Assembly: GCF_000213805.1 (NCBI RefSeq)
Contig: NC_015556.1
Location: forward strand, 3,549,001-3,613,000
From: Pseudomonas fulva 12-X
Lineage (GTDB): Bacteria > Pseudomonadota > Gammaproteobacteria > Pseudomonadales > Pseudomonadaceae
Direction of reading: 5' to 3'
Length of the DNA: 64,000 nt
The notes beneath the pieces were generated by a model. The model ran no database searches and was not told where the DNA came from. It saw only the letters and a program-made list of their open reading frames with translations. A program made the position numbers and the translations under genes. Positions 22,342 to 32,226 of the stretch are shown one piece after another (position 1 is the first letter of the stretch; every line of letters starts with the position of its first letter).

Positions 22342-25173
22342 ATGGACAAGACCTACCAGCCCCACGCCATCGAAACCGCCCTGTACGAAAACTGGGAGGC
22401 GAAAGGCTATTTCGCTCCGCAGGGCTCCGGTGAGCCCTACACCATCATGCTTCCGCCGCCGAACGTGACCGGCAGCCTGCACATGGGCCACGGCTTCAAC
22501 AACGCGATCATGGACGCGCTGATCCGTTTCCGTCGCATGCAGGGCCGCAACACCCTGTGGCAGCCAGGCACCGACCACGCCGGTATCGCCACGCAGATGG
22601 TGGTCGAGCGTCAACTGGCCGCTCAGGGCATCGGTCGCCATGACCTGGGCCGCGAGAAGTTCCTCGACAAGGTCTGGGAATGGAAGAACGAGTCCGGTGG
22701 CACCATCACCCGGCAGATTCGCCGCCTGGGCAGCTCGGTGGACTGGTCGCGCGAGCGCTTCACCATGGACGACGGCCTGTCCGAAGCGGTCAAGGAAGCC
22801 TTCGTGCGTCTGCACGAGGACGGCCTGATCTACCGCGGCAAGCGCCTGGTCAACTGGGACACCAAGTTCCACACCGCGATCTCCGACCTTGAGGTGGAAA
22901 ACCACGACGAGAAAGGCCACCTGTGGAACCTGCGCTACCCACTGGCCGACGGCAACAAGACCGCCGAAGGCAACGACTATCTGATCGTCGCCACCACCCG
23001 CCCGGAAACCCTGCTCGGTGACGCCGCCGTGGCCGTGCACCCGGAAGACGACCGCTACAAGGCGCTTATCGGCCAGTACGTCGAGCTGCCGCTGGTAGGC
23101 CGCCGCATCCCGATCATCGCCGACGATTACTGCGACCCGGAATTCGGCACCGGCTGCGTGAAGATCACCCCGGCCCACGACTTCAACGACTACGAAGTCG
23201 GCAAGCGCCACAACCTGCCGCTGATCAACATCTTCGACAAGGACGCCGCCGTCCTGCCGGGCGCACAGATCTTCAACCTCGACGGCAGCGTCAACGCCCT
23301 GCTCGACGCCAGCCTGCCCGCTGCCTACGCCGGCCTGGATCGCTTCGAGGCACGCAAGCGCATCGTCGCCGACATCGACGCCCTGGGCCTGCTGGACAAG
23401 ATCGACGACCACGCCCTGAAGGTGCCCAAGGGCGACCGCTCCGGCACCGTCATCGAGCCATGGCTGACCGATCAATGGTACGTCTCCACCAAACCGCTGG
23501 CCGAAAAGGCCATCGCGGTGGTCGAGAGCGGCGAAATCCAGTTCGTGCCCAAGCAATACGAGAACATGTACTTCAGCTGGATGCGCGACATCCAGGACTG
23601 GTGCATCAGCCGTCAGCTGTGGTGGGGCCACCGCATTCCGGCCTGGTACGACGAAGCCGGCAACGTTTACGTGGGCCGCGACGAAGCCGAAGTGCGTGCC
23701 AAGCACAGCCTGGGCGACATCGCCCTGCGCCAGGACGATGACGTACTGGACACCTGGTTCAGCTCCGGCCTATGGACCTTCTCGACCCTCGGCTGGCCCG
23801 AGCAGACCGACTTCCTGAAAACCTTCCACCCCACCGACGTGCTGGTCACCGGTTTCGACATCATCTTCTTCTGGGTCGCCCGGATGATCATGATGTCCAC
23901 CCACCTGACCGGGCAGATTCCATTCAAGACCGTCTACGTGCACGGTCTGGTACGCGACGGCCAGGGCCAGAAGATGTCCAAGTCCAAGGGCAACGTGCTC
24001 GACCCGCTGGACATCGTCGACGGCATCGACCTGGAAACCCTGCTGGCCAAACGCACCAGCGGCATGATGCAGCCCAAGCTCGCCGAGAAGATCGCCAAGC
24101 AGACCAAGGCCGAATTCCCGGAAGGCATCGCCAGCTACGGCACCGACGCCCTGCGCTTCACCTTCTGCTCGCTGGCCACCACCGGCCGCGACGTGAAGTT
24201 CGACATGGGCCGCGTCGAGGGCTATCGCAACTTCTGCAACAAGCTGTGGAACGCCGCCAACTTCGTCATCGAGAACACCGATGGCCAGGACACCGGCATC
24301 AATGGTGAAGCAGTCGACCTGTCGCCGGTCGACCGCTGGATCATCTCTGCGCTGCAGCGTTGCGAGCAGGACGTGACCCGCCACCTCGACGCCTTCCGCT
24401 TCGACCTGGCCACCCAGGCACTCTATGAATTCGTCTGGGACGAGTACTGCGCCTGGTACCTGGAGCTGGTCAAGCCGGTGCTGTGGGACGAGAACGCGCC
24501 CATCGAGCGCCAGCGCGGCACGCGTCGCACCCTGGTGCGCGTGCTGGAAGTGATCCTGCGCCTGGCACACCCGTTCATGCCATTCATCACCGAAGAAATC
24601 TGGCAGCGCATCAAAGGTCAGGCGGGTGTGCAGGGCGATACGCTGATGCTGCAGCCGTGGCCGGTGGCCAATGAAGCCCGCATCGACGCCGCCGCCGAAG
24701 GCGATATCGAGTGGGTCAAGCAGCTGATGCTCGGCGTACGGCAGATCCGTGGCGAGATGAAGATCTCCATGGCCAAGCGCATCGACGTGATCCTCGCCAA
24801 CGCCAATGCCGAAGACCTGCGCCGCTTGAATGACAACGCCCCGCTGCTCAACAAGCTGGCCAAGTTCGAGTCGGTGAAGGTGCTGGCTGCCGGCGAGCAA
24901 GCGCCGATGTCCGCTACCGCCCTGGTCGGCGACATGCAGGTGCTGGTGCCCATGGCCGGCCTGATCGACAAGGAAGCCGAACTGGCGCGCCTGGACAAGG
25001 AAATCCAGCGCCTGGAAGGTGAAGCCAAGCGGGTTGGCGGCAAGCTGGCCAACGAAGGTTTCGTCGCCAAGGCACCGGCCGAAGTGCTCGAGAAGGAACG
25101 CGCCAAGCTGGCCGAGGCCGAACAGGCACTGGCCAACCTGGTGGAGCAGCGCGGCAAGATCGCCAGCCTGTAA
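22342..25173 (+). CDS. valS: Valyl-tRNA synthetase
   Basis: Class I synthetase of 943 residues. The HIGH-type motif is [15 protein letters not shown] near 43 and the KMSKS motif is in [14 protein letters not shown] near 550. The editing domain lies between them. The C-terminal coiled coil ([21 protein letters not shown]) is the tRNA-binding arm. I chose ATG 22342 ([19 protein letters not shown]), because the upstream 20-residue extension is not synthetase-like. Confidence 0.97.
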   Translation: MDKTYQPHAIETALYENWEAKGYFAPQGSGEPYTIMLPPPNVTGSLHMGHGFNNAIMDALIRFRRMQGRNTLWQPGTDHAGIATQMVVERQLAAQGIGRHDLGREKFLDKVWEWKNESGGTITRQIRRLGSSVDWSRERFTMDDGLSEAVKEAFVRLHEDGLIYRGKRLVNWDTKFHTAISDLEVENHDEKGHLWNLRYPLADGNKTAEGNDYLIVATTRPETLLGDAAVAVHPEDDRYKALIGQYVELPLVGRRIPIIADDYCDPEFGTGCVKITPAHDFNDYEVGKRHNLPLINIFDKDAAVLPGAQIFNLDGSVNALLDASLPAAYAGLDRFEARKRIVADIDALGLLDKIDDHALKVPKGDRSGTVIEPWLTDQWYVSTKPLAEKAIAVVESGEIQFVPKQYENMYFSWMRDIQDWCISRQLWWGHRIPAWYDEAGNVYVGRDEAEVRAKHSLGDIALRQDDDVLDTWFSSGLWTFSTLGWPEQTDFLKTFHPTDVLVTGFDIIFFWVARMIMMSTHLTGQIPFKTVYVHGLVRDGQGQKMSKSKGNVLDPLDIVDGIDLETLLAKRTSGMMQPKLAEKIAKQTKAEFPEGIASYGTDALRFTFCSLATTGRDVKFDMGRVEGYRNFCNKLWNAANFVIENTDGQDTGINGEAVDLSPVDRWIISALQRCEQDVTRHLDAFRFDLATQALYEFVWDEYCAWYLELVKPVLWDENAPIERQRGTRRTLVRVLEVILRLAHPFMPFITEEIWQRIKGQAGVQGDTLMLQPWPVANEARIDAAAEGDIEWVKQLMLGVRQIRGEMKISMAKRIDVILANANAEDLRRLNDNAPLLNKLAKFESVKVLAAGEQAPMSATALVGDMQVLVPMAGLIDKEAELARLDKEIQRLEGEAKRVGGKLANEGFVAKAPAEVLEKERAKLAEAEQALANLVEQRGKIASL

Positions 25174-25186
25174 ACCAGTGCGCTGA

Positions 25187-25229
25187 AAAACGGCCCGCCG
25201 CGGTAACGACCCGGCGGGCCGTTTTCGTT
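25187..25229 (+). terminator. Terminator of valS
   Basis: CGGCCCGCCG (25191-25200) and CGGCGGGCCG (25212-25221) form a 10-bp stem, flanked by AAAAA on the left and TTTTCGTTT on the right. Confidence 0.85.
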
Positions 25230-25293
25230 TATGGGCATGCCGTGTCGCATCAGGCAGTATGCTCTCGACTCATCACACGATCGGACGATGCAA

Positions 25294-25590
25294 ATGGACG
25301 TGAGCAAGACCAAGACCAGCTTCTACCGCCGCCTCTACGTCGCCTGGCTGATCGACAGTGGCAGCGCCGATAGCGTGCCCGCCCTGATGGCCGCCACCGG
25401 CATGCCCCGACGCACCGCCCAGGACACCCTGAACGCCCTGGAGGAACTGGACATCCGCTGCGAATTTCAGCAGCAGGATGGCGAGCGCAACAATGCTGGC
25501 AGTTACGCGATCCGCGACTGGGGCGCCATCGACAAGCGTTGGATCGCCGCCAACCTGCAGCAGATCAAGGCGGTGTTGGGTTACCCCTGA
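25294..25590 (+). CDS. Small winged-helix DNA-binding protein
   Basis: Protein of about 98 residues (MDVSKTKTSFYRRLYVAWLID). A helix-turn-helix is suggested by SVPALMAATGMPRRTAQDTLNALEELDI at about 27-55, followed by a short wing. It has no effector domain. ATG 25288, two codons upstream, is an alternative start; I prefer 25294 because its GGA has normal spacing. It is followed closely by the SLC13-type transporter, so it may regulate it, but that is inference. Confidence 0.75.
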   Translation: MDVSKTKTSFYRRLYVAWLIDSGSADSVPALMAATGMPRRTAQDTLNALEELDIRCEFQQQDGERNNAGSYAIRDWGAIDKRWIAANLQQIKAVLGYP

Positions 25591-25614
25591 GATACTCCCC
25601 GGCAAGGAGCCCAA

Positions 25615-27444
25615 ATGAATATCGACCTGCTGATGGTGCTCGGCCTGCTGTTCACGGCCGTGGTGCTGTTCGTCATCAACAAACCACGCATGGACGTGGT
25701 CGCTTTGATGATCCTCGTCGCCCTGCCGCTGACCGGCGTGCTGACCATCCAGGAAACCCTGGCCGGCTTCGCCGACCCCAGCGTGATCCTGATCGCCGCA
25801 CTGTTCGTAATCGGCGAAGGCCTGGTGCGTACCGGCATCGCCTATCGCCTCGGCGACTGGCTGGTGGCCAAGGCAGGCAGCAGCGAAACCCGCTTGCTGA
25901 TCCTGCTGATGGTGGCCGTGGCCGGGCTGGGCTCGGTGATGAGTTCCACCGGCGTGGTGGCGATCTTCATTCCGGTGGTACTTGGCGTGGCGGCGCGGCT
26001 GAAGATCGCGCCGGGCCGATTGATGATGCCCCTGGCCTTCGCCGGCCTGATCAGCGGCATGCTGACCCTGGTAGCTACGCCGCCGAACATGGTGGTGCAC
26101 AGTGAGCTGCTGCGTGCCGGCATGCCGGGTTTCAGTTTCTTCAGCTTCACGCCCATCGGCCTCGCCGTGCTGGTGCTTGGCGTGTTTTACATGCTCGCCA
26201 CGCGGCGCTGGCTGCAGCGCGACGTCGATAGCGACACCTCGGCGCCGCCACGCCTGACGCTCGCCGATCTGGCCGACAGTTATCGCCTCAACGAGCGCGA
26301 ACGCCGACTGCAGGTACGTGCCGACTCGCCCCTGGCCAATCAGGCGCTGGACGAGCTGCAGCTGCGTTCACAGTACGGCATCAACGTGATCGCCGTGGAG
26401 CGCCAGCGGCAGTTCCGCACCCTGTTGCTGATGGCTACCGGCAACACCCAACTGCTGCCCGGCGACGTACTCCTGGTCGACCTGGCCAGCCCGGCCATTG
26501 CGGTGCTCGGCGCCTATCAGGAACTGGGCCTGGAGGCGCTGCCGCTGCGCAACTCCTACTACAGCGTGCACTCCCACGAGCTTGGCTTGGCCGAAGTGGC
26601 GCTGCCGCCAGAATCCCAGCTGCCGGGCAAAACCATTCAGGAGCTTGGGCTGCGCAGCCGCTACAAGCTCAACGTGGTCGGCCTGCGTCGCCATGGCCAG
26701 GCGCTGGAAGGCCTGCTGGTGGACGAAAAACTGACCCACGCCGACACCCTGCTGGTGGCCGGCAGCTGGAAGCAGATCCACCACCTGCAGAGCCTCAACC
26801 GTGATTTTCTGGTGCTCAGCCTGCCCGCCGAAGTGGACGAGGTGGCGCCCGCCGCGCGCAAGGCGCCCTATGCCCTGCTGAGCCTGGCGGTAATGGTCAC
26901 CCTGATGATCAGCGGCCTGGTACCAAACGTCATGGCCGCGCTGATCGGTTGCCTGCTGATGGGCGCCTTTCGCTGTATCGACATGCCCAGCGCCTACCGT
27001 TCCATCCACTGGCCGAGCCTGATCCTGATCGTCGGCATGCTGCCGTTCGCCCTGGCCCTGCAGAAAACCGGCGGCATCGACCTGGCAGTCAACGGCCTGG
27101 TCGGCGCCCTCGGCAACGCCGGGCCACGGGTGATCCTTGCCAGTCTGTTCGCCGTTACCGCGCTGATCGGCCTGTTCATCTCCAACACGGCAACTGCGGT
27201 GCTGATGGCGCCGGTCGCCATCGCCACCGCCCAGGCCCTGGGCGTGTCGCCGCTGCCATTCGCCATGACCGTTGCCCTCGCCGCTTCGGCGGCGTTCATG
27301 ACACCGATTTCCTCGCCGGTGAACACCCTGGTGCTGGGGCCTGGTCAGTATCGCTTTGGGGATTTCGTGCGTATCGGCGTGCCGTTCACCATTCTGGCGA
27401 TGATCGTCAGCGTGGTGATGGTGCCGTGGATATTTCCGCTGTAG
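25615..27444 (+). CDS. SLC13-family permease with two TrkA_C domains
   Basis: Membrane carrier of 609 residues. N-terminal helices 1-200 include MSSTGVVAIFIPVV, and a second set starts at about 415. They contain the paired ion-transporter signatures TPPNMVV and ISNTATAVLMAP. Two cytoplasmic TrkA_C/RCK_C-like domains lie between them (about 215-285 and 305-375). Relatives move sulfate, dicarboxylates or other anions with sodium. The substrate here is unknown. The gene is 24 bp after the winged-helix gene. Confidence 0.85.
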   Translation: MNIDLLMVLGLLFTAVVLFVINKPRMDVVALMILVALPLTGVLTIQETLAGFADPSVILIAALFVIGEGLVRTGIAYRLGDWLVAKAGSSETRLLILLMVAVAGLGSVMSSTGVVAIFIPVVLGVAARLKIAPGRLMMPLAFAGLISGMLTLVATPPNMVVHSELLRAGMPGFSFFSFTPIGLAVLVLGVFYMLATRRWLQRDVDSDTSAPPRLTLADLADSYRLNERERRLQVRADSPLANQALDELQLRSQYGINVIAVERQRQFRTLLLMATGNTQLLPGDVLLVDLASPAIAVLGAYQELGLEALPLRNSYYSVHSHELGLAEVALPPESQLPGKTIQELGLRSRYKLNVVGLRRHGQALEGLLVDEKLTHADTLLVAGSWKQIHHLQSLNRDFLVLSLPAEVDEVAPAARKAPYALLSLAVMVTLMISGLVPNVMAALIGCLLMGAFRCIDMPSAYRSIHWPSLILIVGMLPFALALQKTGGIDLAVNGLVGALGNAGPRVILASLFAVTALIGLFISNTATAVLMAPVAIATAQALGVSPLPFAMTVALAASAAFMTPISSPVNTLVLGPGQYRFGDFVRIGVPFTILAMIVSVVMVPWIFPL

Positions 27445-27458
27445 CTCGTTGTGACACT

Positions 27459-27507
27459 TGTGGGAGCGCGCCATGCGCGCGAATCGCGGGCATGGCCCGC
27501 TCCCACA
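27459..27507. repeat. REPIN (paired REP sequences)
   Basis: A 49-bp imperfect palindrome starts TGTGGGAGCGCGCCATGCGC and ends in GCCCGCTCCCACA. This is the standard Pseudomonas REP core in inverted pairs. It follows the SLC13 gene and could stabilise its mRNA 3' end or act as a terminator. Confidence 0.85.
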
Positions 27508-27510
27508 TGA

Positions 27511-27557
27511 ATAGCGAAATCGCGGGCCTGGACTAGGCGCCCCCGCGCCCTCCCACA
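27511..27557. repeat. Degenerate REP remnant
   Basis: Just after the REPIN, ATCGCGGGCCTGG and GCGCCCTCCCACA match REP arms with changes in the middle. This is probably a decayed second REPIN. Confidence 0.55.
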
Positions 27558-27666
27558 AACGCAACGAATCCGCGCTTGATGCAGTTCCATTGCGGCAACA
27601 TCATTAGCAAACCACCAAGCACACCATCTACACCTGTGGGAAAATGCCCGGCCCGCCACTTTTGCA

Positions 27667-28659
27667 ATGACCAGCATGCCCGCCAAACGCCCGCCCAAAC
27701 CGCCCGCCCCAGCCGCCGACAAAGGCCAGCTGCACCCCCGCAATCGCCATCAGGGCCGCTATGACTTTCCAGCGCTGATCAAGGCCAGCCCGGAGCTGGC
27801 GGCGTTCGTGATCATCAACCCGTATGGCAACCAGAGCATCGACTTCGCCAACCCGGCGGCGGTGAAGGTGTTCAACCGTGCGCTGCTCAAGCAGTTCTAT
27901 GGCATCAAGCACTGGGACATTCCGGCCGACTACCTGTGCCCGCCGATTCCGGGGCGCGCCGATTATCTGCACTACCTGGCCGACCTGCTGGCTGGCGAGA
28001 ACGGCGGCGAGACTCCCCGCGGCCGCTGCGTGCGTGCCCTGGATATTGGCGTGGGCGCCAACTGCATCTACCCGCTGTTGGGTGCTTGCGAATACGGCTG
28101 GCGATTCCTGGGCACGGATATCGCCCCCGAAGCCATCGCCTCGGCCACCAACATCGTGCAGGCGAATCCTGGCATGGGCGAGCAGATCGAACTGCGGCTG
28201 CAGCCAAATTCGGGCCACGTCTTCACCGGGCTTCTAAAGCCTGACGAGCGTTTCGAGCTGACCCTGTGCAACCCGCCCTTCCATGCCTCGGCGGGCGAAG
28301 CGGCCAGCGGCAGCAAGCGCAAGTGGCGCAACCTCGGCAAGCTCGACCCCAAGCGCAAGCTGCCAGTGCTCAACTTCGGCGGCCAGGCGGCAGAACTATG
28401 GTGCCCGGGCGGCGAGGCGGCTTTTGTGGCACGGTTGATCGGCGAGAGCGCCGCGCACCGTGATCAGGTGCTGTGGTTCAGTACGCTGATCTCCAAGGCC
28501 GGCAACCTGCCGGGCGTATACGCCACCCTGAAGAAGGTCGGCGCCCTGGAAACCCGCACGGTGGAAATGAGCCAGGGCCAGAAGCAGAGCCGCTTCGTGG
28601 CCTGGACCTTCCATACGGCCGAGCAGCGTCAGCGCTGGATGAGTAGCCGCGCCAGCTGA
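27667..28659 (+). CDS. rlmF: 23S rRNA (adenine(1618)-N6)-methyltransferase
   Basis: SAM-dependent enzyme that methylates A1618 of 23S rRNA. 330 residues. The SAM site is [19 protein letters not shown] near 120 and the catalytic NPPF is in [11 protein letters not shown] near 203. The N-terminal [12 protein letters not shown] is typical of RlmF. ATG 27667 is followed by another in-frame ATG four codons later; either could be used. Confidence 0.95.
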   Translation: MTSMPAKRPPKPPAPAADKGQLHPRNRHQGRYDFPALIKASPELAAFVIINPYGNQSIDFANPAAVKVFNRALLKQFYGIKHWDIPADYLCPPIPGRADYLHYLADLLAGENGGETPRGRCVRALDIGVGANCIYPLLGACEYGWRFLGTDIAPEAIASATNIVQANPGMGEQIELRLQPNSGHVFTGLLKPDERFELTLCNPPFHASAGEAASGSKRKWRNLGKLDPKRKLPVLNFGGQAAELWCPGGEAAFVARLIGESAAHRDQVLWFSTLISKAGNLPGVYATLKKVGALETRTVEMSQGQKQSRFVAWTFHTAEQRQRWMSSRAS

Positions 28660-28671
28660 TCGCGGCACCAA

Positions 28672-29298
28672 TCAGCCCGGACGGCGCAACAGCATCAGCG
28701 CCAGAGCAGCCACCCACAGCAGCGATGCGCCGTAATTGATGCGCTGAAAGAGCCCAAAGCCGTGACCGCTCTCCAGTGCGCCGGCCATCAGTGGCAAGGC
28801 GCCAAGGGCAACCAGCGTGCAGGCCAGCGAAAACCAGGAGAAGCCGGGCGAGGCGAGCACACGGCGAGCCAGCCAAACCCACAGCCCGCTGGCCAGCAAA
28901 AGGCTGAAGGCCATGATCAGCCCGGCGAGGTTGTGCAGGTTCTGGCTGGTCGACGGATTCGCCGGCGCACAGCCGGCGTCACAGGCGAAATAACCGGTGC
29001 CGAAACTGCCCAGGCCGTGGAGCATGATCAGCAGGCCGCTCAGGCGCGCCCAGAGGTTGTCGAAGCGCCGCAGCACGCTGGCACCGAACAGCAAAAACAG
29101 CCCGCCCAATGGGAAGTTGTTGATCAGCGGCGAGATACCTTGCGTCGGCGCACCCTCGGCGCCCAACAGGCTCATGGCCTGATCGACATGGCTGTAGCCG
29201 GGATACAGCGCACCGGCGATGGCCACCCCCAGCGCCAGCCACAAGGGCGTGATCAATCCTGCGAAATACCCGGCCTTGAGCGTCCCGTTGCCGTACAT
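28672..29298 (-). CDS. DUF998 family membrane protein
   Basis: Membrane protein of 208 residues with six predicted helices, including YFAGLITPLWLALGVAIAGAL and LGGLFLLFGASVL. The pattern fits the DUF998 family. I use ATG 29298 (MYGNGTLKAGYF), preceded by AAAGGA at good spacing; ATG 29319 is an alternative. The same frame stays open far upstream only as antisense of the FAD dehydrogenase gene. It is convergent with rlmF across 12 bp. Confidence 0.82.
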   Translation of the reverse strand: MYGNGTLKAGYFAGLITPLWLALGVAIAGALYPGYSHVDQAMSLLGAEGAPTQGISPLINNFPLGGLFLLFGASVLRRFDNLWARLSGLLIMLHGLGSFGTGYFACDAGCAPANPSTSQNLHNLAGLIMAFSLLLASGLWVWLARRVLASPGFSWFSLACTLVALGALPLMAGALESGHGFGLFQRINYGASLLWVAALALMLLRRPG

Positions 29299-29484
29299 GG
29301 TGCGTCCTTTTGGTGTCATGAGCGTCCGTTCAGTGACGTGATCCTCGAGCGACGCGACACATCCGATCGCCCCGCTGCCCGTCGACTGCGAAGCACCGAC
29401 TGCAGCCTGCCGGGCATTTTTCGTCCATAATCGCCGCCCTCGAAAAAGCTGCCGGGTTGCCTCCGGCCCTGAAAGGACGATCTC

Positions 29485-31101
29485 ATGCTGCGCATCACCG
29501 AACTGAAACTGCCCCTCGATCACGCCGATGACGCCCTGCGCCCGGCCCTGGTCGAGCGCCTGGGCATCGCTGACAACGAACTGCTCGAATTCAGCGTGTT
29601 CAAGCGCAGCTACGATGCCCGCAAGAAGTCCGGCGACATGCCGTTCATCTACACCCTGGATTTCAGCGTGCGCGACGAGGCCGCCCTGCTGGCGCGCCTG
29701 GCCAACGACCGCAACCTCGGCATCGCTCCGGACGTGAGTTACAAGCCGCTGACCGTCAGCGCCGAACAGCACCCGGCCCAGCGCCCACTGGTGATCGGCT
29801 TCGGCCCCTGCGGCATCTTCGCCGCGCTGATTCTCGCGCAAATGGGGCTCAAGCCCATCGTGCTGGAGCGCGGCAAGGAAGTGCGCCAGCGCACCAAGGA
29901 CACCTGGGGCCTGTGGCGCAAGAAGGTGCTCGACCCCGAGTCCAACGTGCAGTTCGGCGAAGGCGGCGCCGGCACCTTTTCCGACGGCAAACTGTACAGC
30001 CAGATCAAGGACCCCAACCATTACGGGCGCAAGGTGCTGGAAGAGTTCGTCAAGGCCGGCGCACCGGAAGAGATCCTCTACGTGAGCAAGCCGCATATCG
30101 GCACCTTCCGGCTGACCGGCGTGGTCGCCACCATGCGCGAAGAGATCAAGGCACTCGGTGGCGAGGTGCGCTTCCAGCAGCGCGTCAGCGACGTGCTGAT
30201 CGAGAATGGCCAACTGGTCGGTGTCGAACTGGACAACGGCGAGCAGGTGCTCAGCCGCCACGTCATCCTGGCCCTTGGCCACAGCTCGCGCGACACTTTC
30301 CGCGCCCTGCACAAGCGCGGCGTGTTCATGGAAGCCAAGCCGTTCTCGGTGGGCTTTCGCATCGAGCACCCGCAGTCGCTGATCGACCGCGCGCGCCTCG
30401 GCAAATACGCCGGCCACCCGAAGCTCGGCGCCGCCGACTACAAGCTGGTGCACCACGCCAAGAATGGCCGTTCGGTGTACAGCTTCTGCATGTGCCCGGG
30501 CGGCACGGTGGTCGCGGCCACCAGCGAGCCGCATCGGGTGGTCACCAATGGCATGAGCCAGTACTCGCGTAACGAGCGCAACGCCAACTCGGGCATCGTG
30601 GTCGGCATCACCCCGGAGCAGGATTATCCCGGCGGCCCGCTGGCCGGTGTCGAGCTGCAGGAGCGCCTGGAATCCCACGCTTACGTGCTGGGCGGCAGCA
30701 ACTACGAAGCGCCGGGCCAGCTGGTCGGCGACTTCATCGCCGGCAAGCCGAGCACCGCACTGGGCAGCGTCGAACCGTCCTACAAACCGGGCATCAAGCT
30801 CGGTGACCTCGCCCCCTCGCTGCCGGACTTCGCCATCGAAGCGATCCGCGAAGCGCTGCCGGCCTTCGCCAAGCAGATCAGAGGCTTCGACCTGCACGAC
30901 GCGGTGCTGACCGGCATCGAAACGCGCACCTCATCACCGCTGCGCATCACCCGTGGCGAAGATTTGCAGAGCCTCAACGTACGCGGCCTGTTCCCGGCCG
31001 GGGAAGGCGCAGGCTATGCCGGCGGCATCCTGTCAGCGGGCGTGGATGGGATCCGTGTCGCCGAAGGTCTGGCACGCGCGCTGATGGGCGAGCCTCGCTA
31101 A
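29485..31101 (+). CDS. FAD-dependent dehydrogenase, uncharacterised (COG2509 type)
   Basis: Flavoprotein of 538 residues. A Rossmann FAD motif is at about 94-115 (PLVIGFGPCGIFAALILAQM) after an N-terminal alpha/beta domain of about 90 residues. The C-terminal RGLFPAGEGAGYAGGILSAG closes the FAD site. The middle has cysteine-containing SFCMCPGGTVVAATSE. Members are annotated as NAD(P)/FAD-dependent oxidoreductases with no known substrate. AAGGA lies 9 bp upstream of the start. It is convergent with shaG. Confidence 0.88.
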   Translation: MLRITELKLPLDHADDALRPALVERLGIADNELLEFSVFKRSYDARKKSGDMPFIYTLDFSVRDEAALLARLANDRNLGIAPDVSYKPLTVSAEQHPAQRPLVIGFGPCGIFAALILAQMGLKPIVLERGKEVRQRTKDTWGLWRKKVLDPESNVQFGEGGAGTFSDGKLYSQIKDPNHYGRKVLEEFVKAGAPEEILYVSKPHIGTFRLTGVVATMREEIKALGGEVRFQQRVSDVLIENGQLVGVELDNGEQVLSRHVILALGHSSRDTFRALHKRGVFMEAKPFSVGFRIEHPQSLIDRARLGKYAGHPKLGAADYKLVHHAKNGRSVYSFCMCPGGTVVAATSEPHRVVTNGMSQYSRNERNANSGIVVGITPEQDYPGGPLAGVELQERLESHAYVLGGSNYEAPGQLVGDFIAGKPSTALGSVEPSYKPGIKLGDLAPSLPDFAIEAIREALPAFAKQIRGFDLHDAVLTGIETRTSSPLRITRGEDLQSLNVRGLFPAGEGAGYAGGILSAGVDGIRVAEGLARALMGEPR

Positions 31102-31128
31102 CCCCCCGTCGAACTCTGCGGGTAAGGC

Positions 31129-31461
31129 TCAGGATTCCCAGGGCCGCCCGCGGGTGCGGCGCACCAGCTTGACCTTCTCCTGCATCGCCGATTTGGCCAG
31201 CATGTGGGCGCTGACCGGCGCGGTGATGAACAGAAACAGGGTGATCAGCAGTTCATGCAGGCTCAGGCCTTCGGTATGGCTGCTGAAGAAGATCATCGAT
31301 GCCACCACCATGCTGCCCACGCCCAGGGTGGTGGCCTTGGTCGGGCCATGCAGGCGGGTGAAGAAGTCCGGCAGGCGGTACAGCCCGATGGCGCCGATCA
31401 GCGCGAACGAGCAGCCGACCAGCAGAAAGAACGCCACCAGTGCTTCGATCCAGAATGGCAT
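31129..31461 (-). CDS. shaG: Na+/H+ antiporter subunit G (Mrp/Mnh/Sha)
   Basis: Small subunit of 110 residues with three helices, completing the multisubunit cation/proton antiporter. ALIGAIGLYRLPDFFTRLHGPTKATTLGVG is the MnhG signature. I chose ATG 31461 (MPFWIEALVAFFL), because the 23 residues upstream overlap shaF and look non-coding. It is the last gene of the operon. Confidence 0.93.
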   Translation of the reverse strand: MPFWIEALVAFFLLVGCSFALIGAIGLYRLPDFFTRLHGPTKATTLGVGSMVVASMIFFSSHTEGLSLHELLITLFLFITAPVSAHMLAKSAMQEKVKLVRRTRGRPWES

Positions 31462-31474
31462 GGCCACAACCTCC

Positions 31475-31744
31475 TCAGTCGATGATTTCGCCGTGCAGCA
31501 GGTGTTTGCCCACCGCCACGGTGCCGACAAAGCCCATGACGGCGATCAGCAGGGCCGCCTCGAAGAACAGATCCGACTGCAGCCAGATGCCGAACACCAC
31601 GATCAACGCCAGGGCGTTGATGTACAGGGTGTCGAGCGCCAGCACCCGGTCGGGCATGTCCGGGCCGCGCACCAGACGGATCACGTTGAGCGTCACAGCG
31701 ACGCCCATCAGGGCCATGCAGAAGGGAATCACGTACGCGAGCAT
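31475..31744 (-). CDS. shaF: Na+/H+ antiporter subunit F
   Basis: Protein of 89 residues with three helices, of the MnhF family (RLVRGPDMPDRVLALDTLYINALALIV). It overlaps shaE by 16 bp and precedes shaG by 13 bp, so it is translated as part of the operon. Confidence 0.94.
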   Translation of the reverse strand: MLAYVIPFCMALMGVAVTLNVIRLVRGPDMPDRVLALDTLYINALALIVVFGIWLQSDLFFEAALLIAVMGFVGTVAVGKHLLHGEIID

Positions 31745-32226
31745 TCGAAAATCTCCATCAGCGGGGCTTCATAGCGCGACTTGACCTCGGCGATCAGCGC
31801 CTGGTCATCGGCCACGTCCAGGCCATGCAGCAGCAGGGTCTTGTGATCGCTGCTCAGGCCCGAAGACACGGTGCCCGGGGTCAGCGAGACGATGCAGGCG
31901 AGCACCGAGAGCATGAAGTCGTTCTCGATTTCCATCGGCACTTCGACGAACGCCGGGCGCAGTTTGCGCGTGGGGCCGAGTACCAGCCGGGCAACGTGCA
32001 GGTTGGCGATGACGATGTCCCACAGCACCATCAGCAGGTAACGGCACAGCAACAGCGGCCGACGCAGGCGCGGCACGTCGAGCATGAAGCCGCTGCACAG
32101 CAGGGCGATACCCCAGCCGAGAAACGCGCCCAGCAGCAGATGGCCGACACTCGGCTCATTGACCATCAACAGCCAGATCACCGTGAGCAGCGCGCTGAGC
32201 ATGGGATGGGGGAACAGACGGCTCAT
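31729..32226 (-). CDS. shaE: Na+/H+ antiporter subunit E
   Basis: Subunit of 165 residues with N-terminal helices (LSALLTVIWLLMVNEP, LLLGAFLGWGIALL). A conserved soluble tail has SLTPGTVSSGLSSDHKTLLLHGLDV. It overlaps shaD by 4 bp (ATGA) and shaF by 16 bp. Confidence 0.95.
   Translation of the reverse strand: MSRLFPHPMLSALLTVIWLLMVNEPSVGHLLLGAFLGWGIALLCSGFMLDVPRLRRPLLLCRYLLMVLWDIVIANLHVARLVLGPTRKLRPAFVEVPMEIENDFMLSVLACIVSLTPGTVSSGLSSDHKTLLLHGLDVADDQALIAEVKSRYEAPLMEIFECSRT

Noticed and set aside
29299..30897. Upstream extension of the DUF998 frame to 741 residues
   Set aside because: The extension is antisense to the FAD dehydrogenase; only the last 208 residues look like a membrane protein with its own ribosome binding site.
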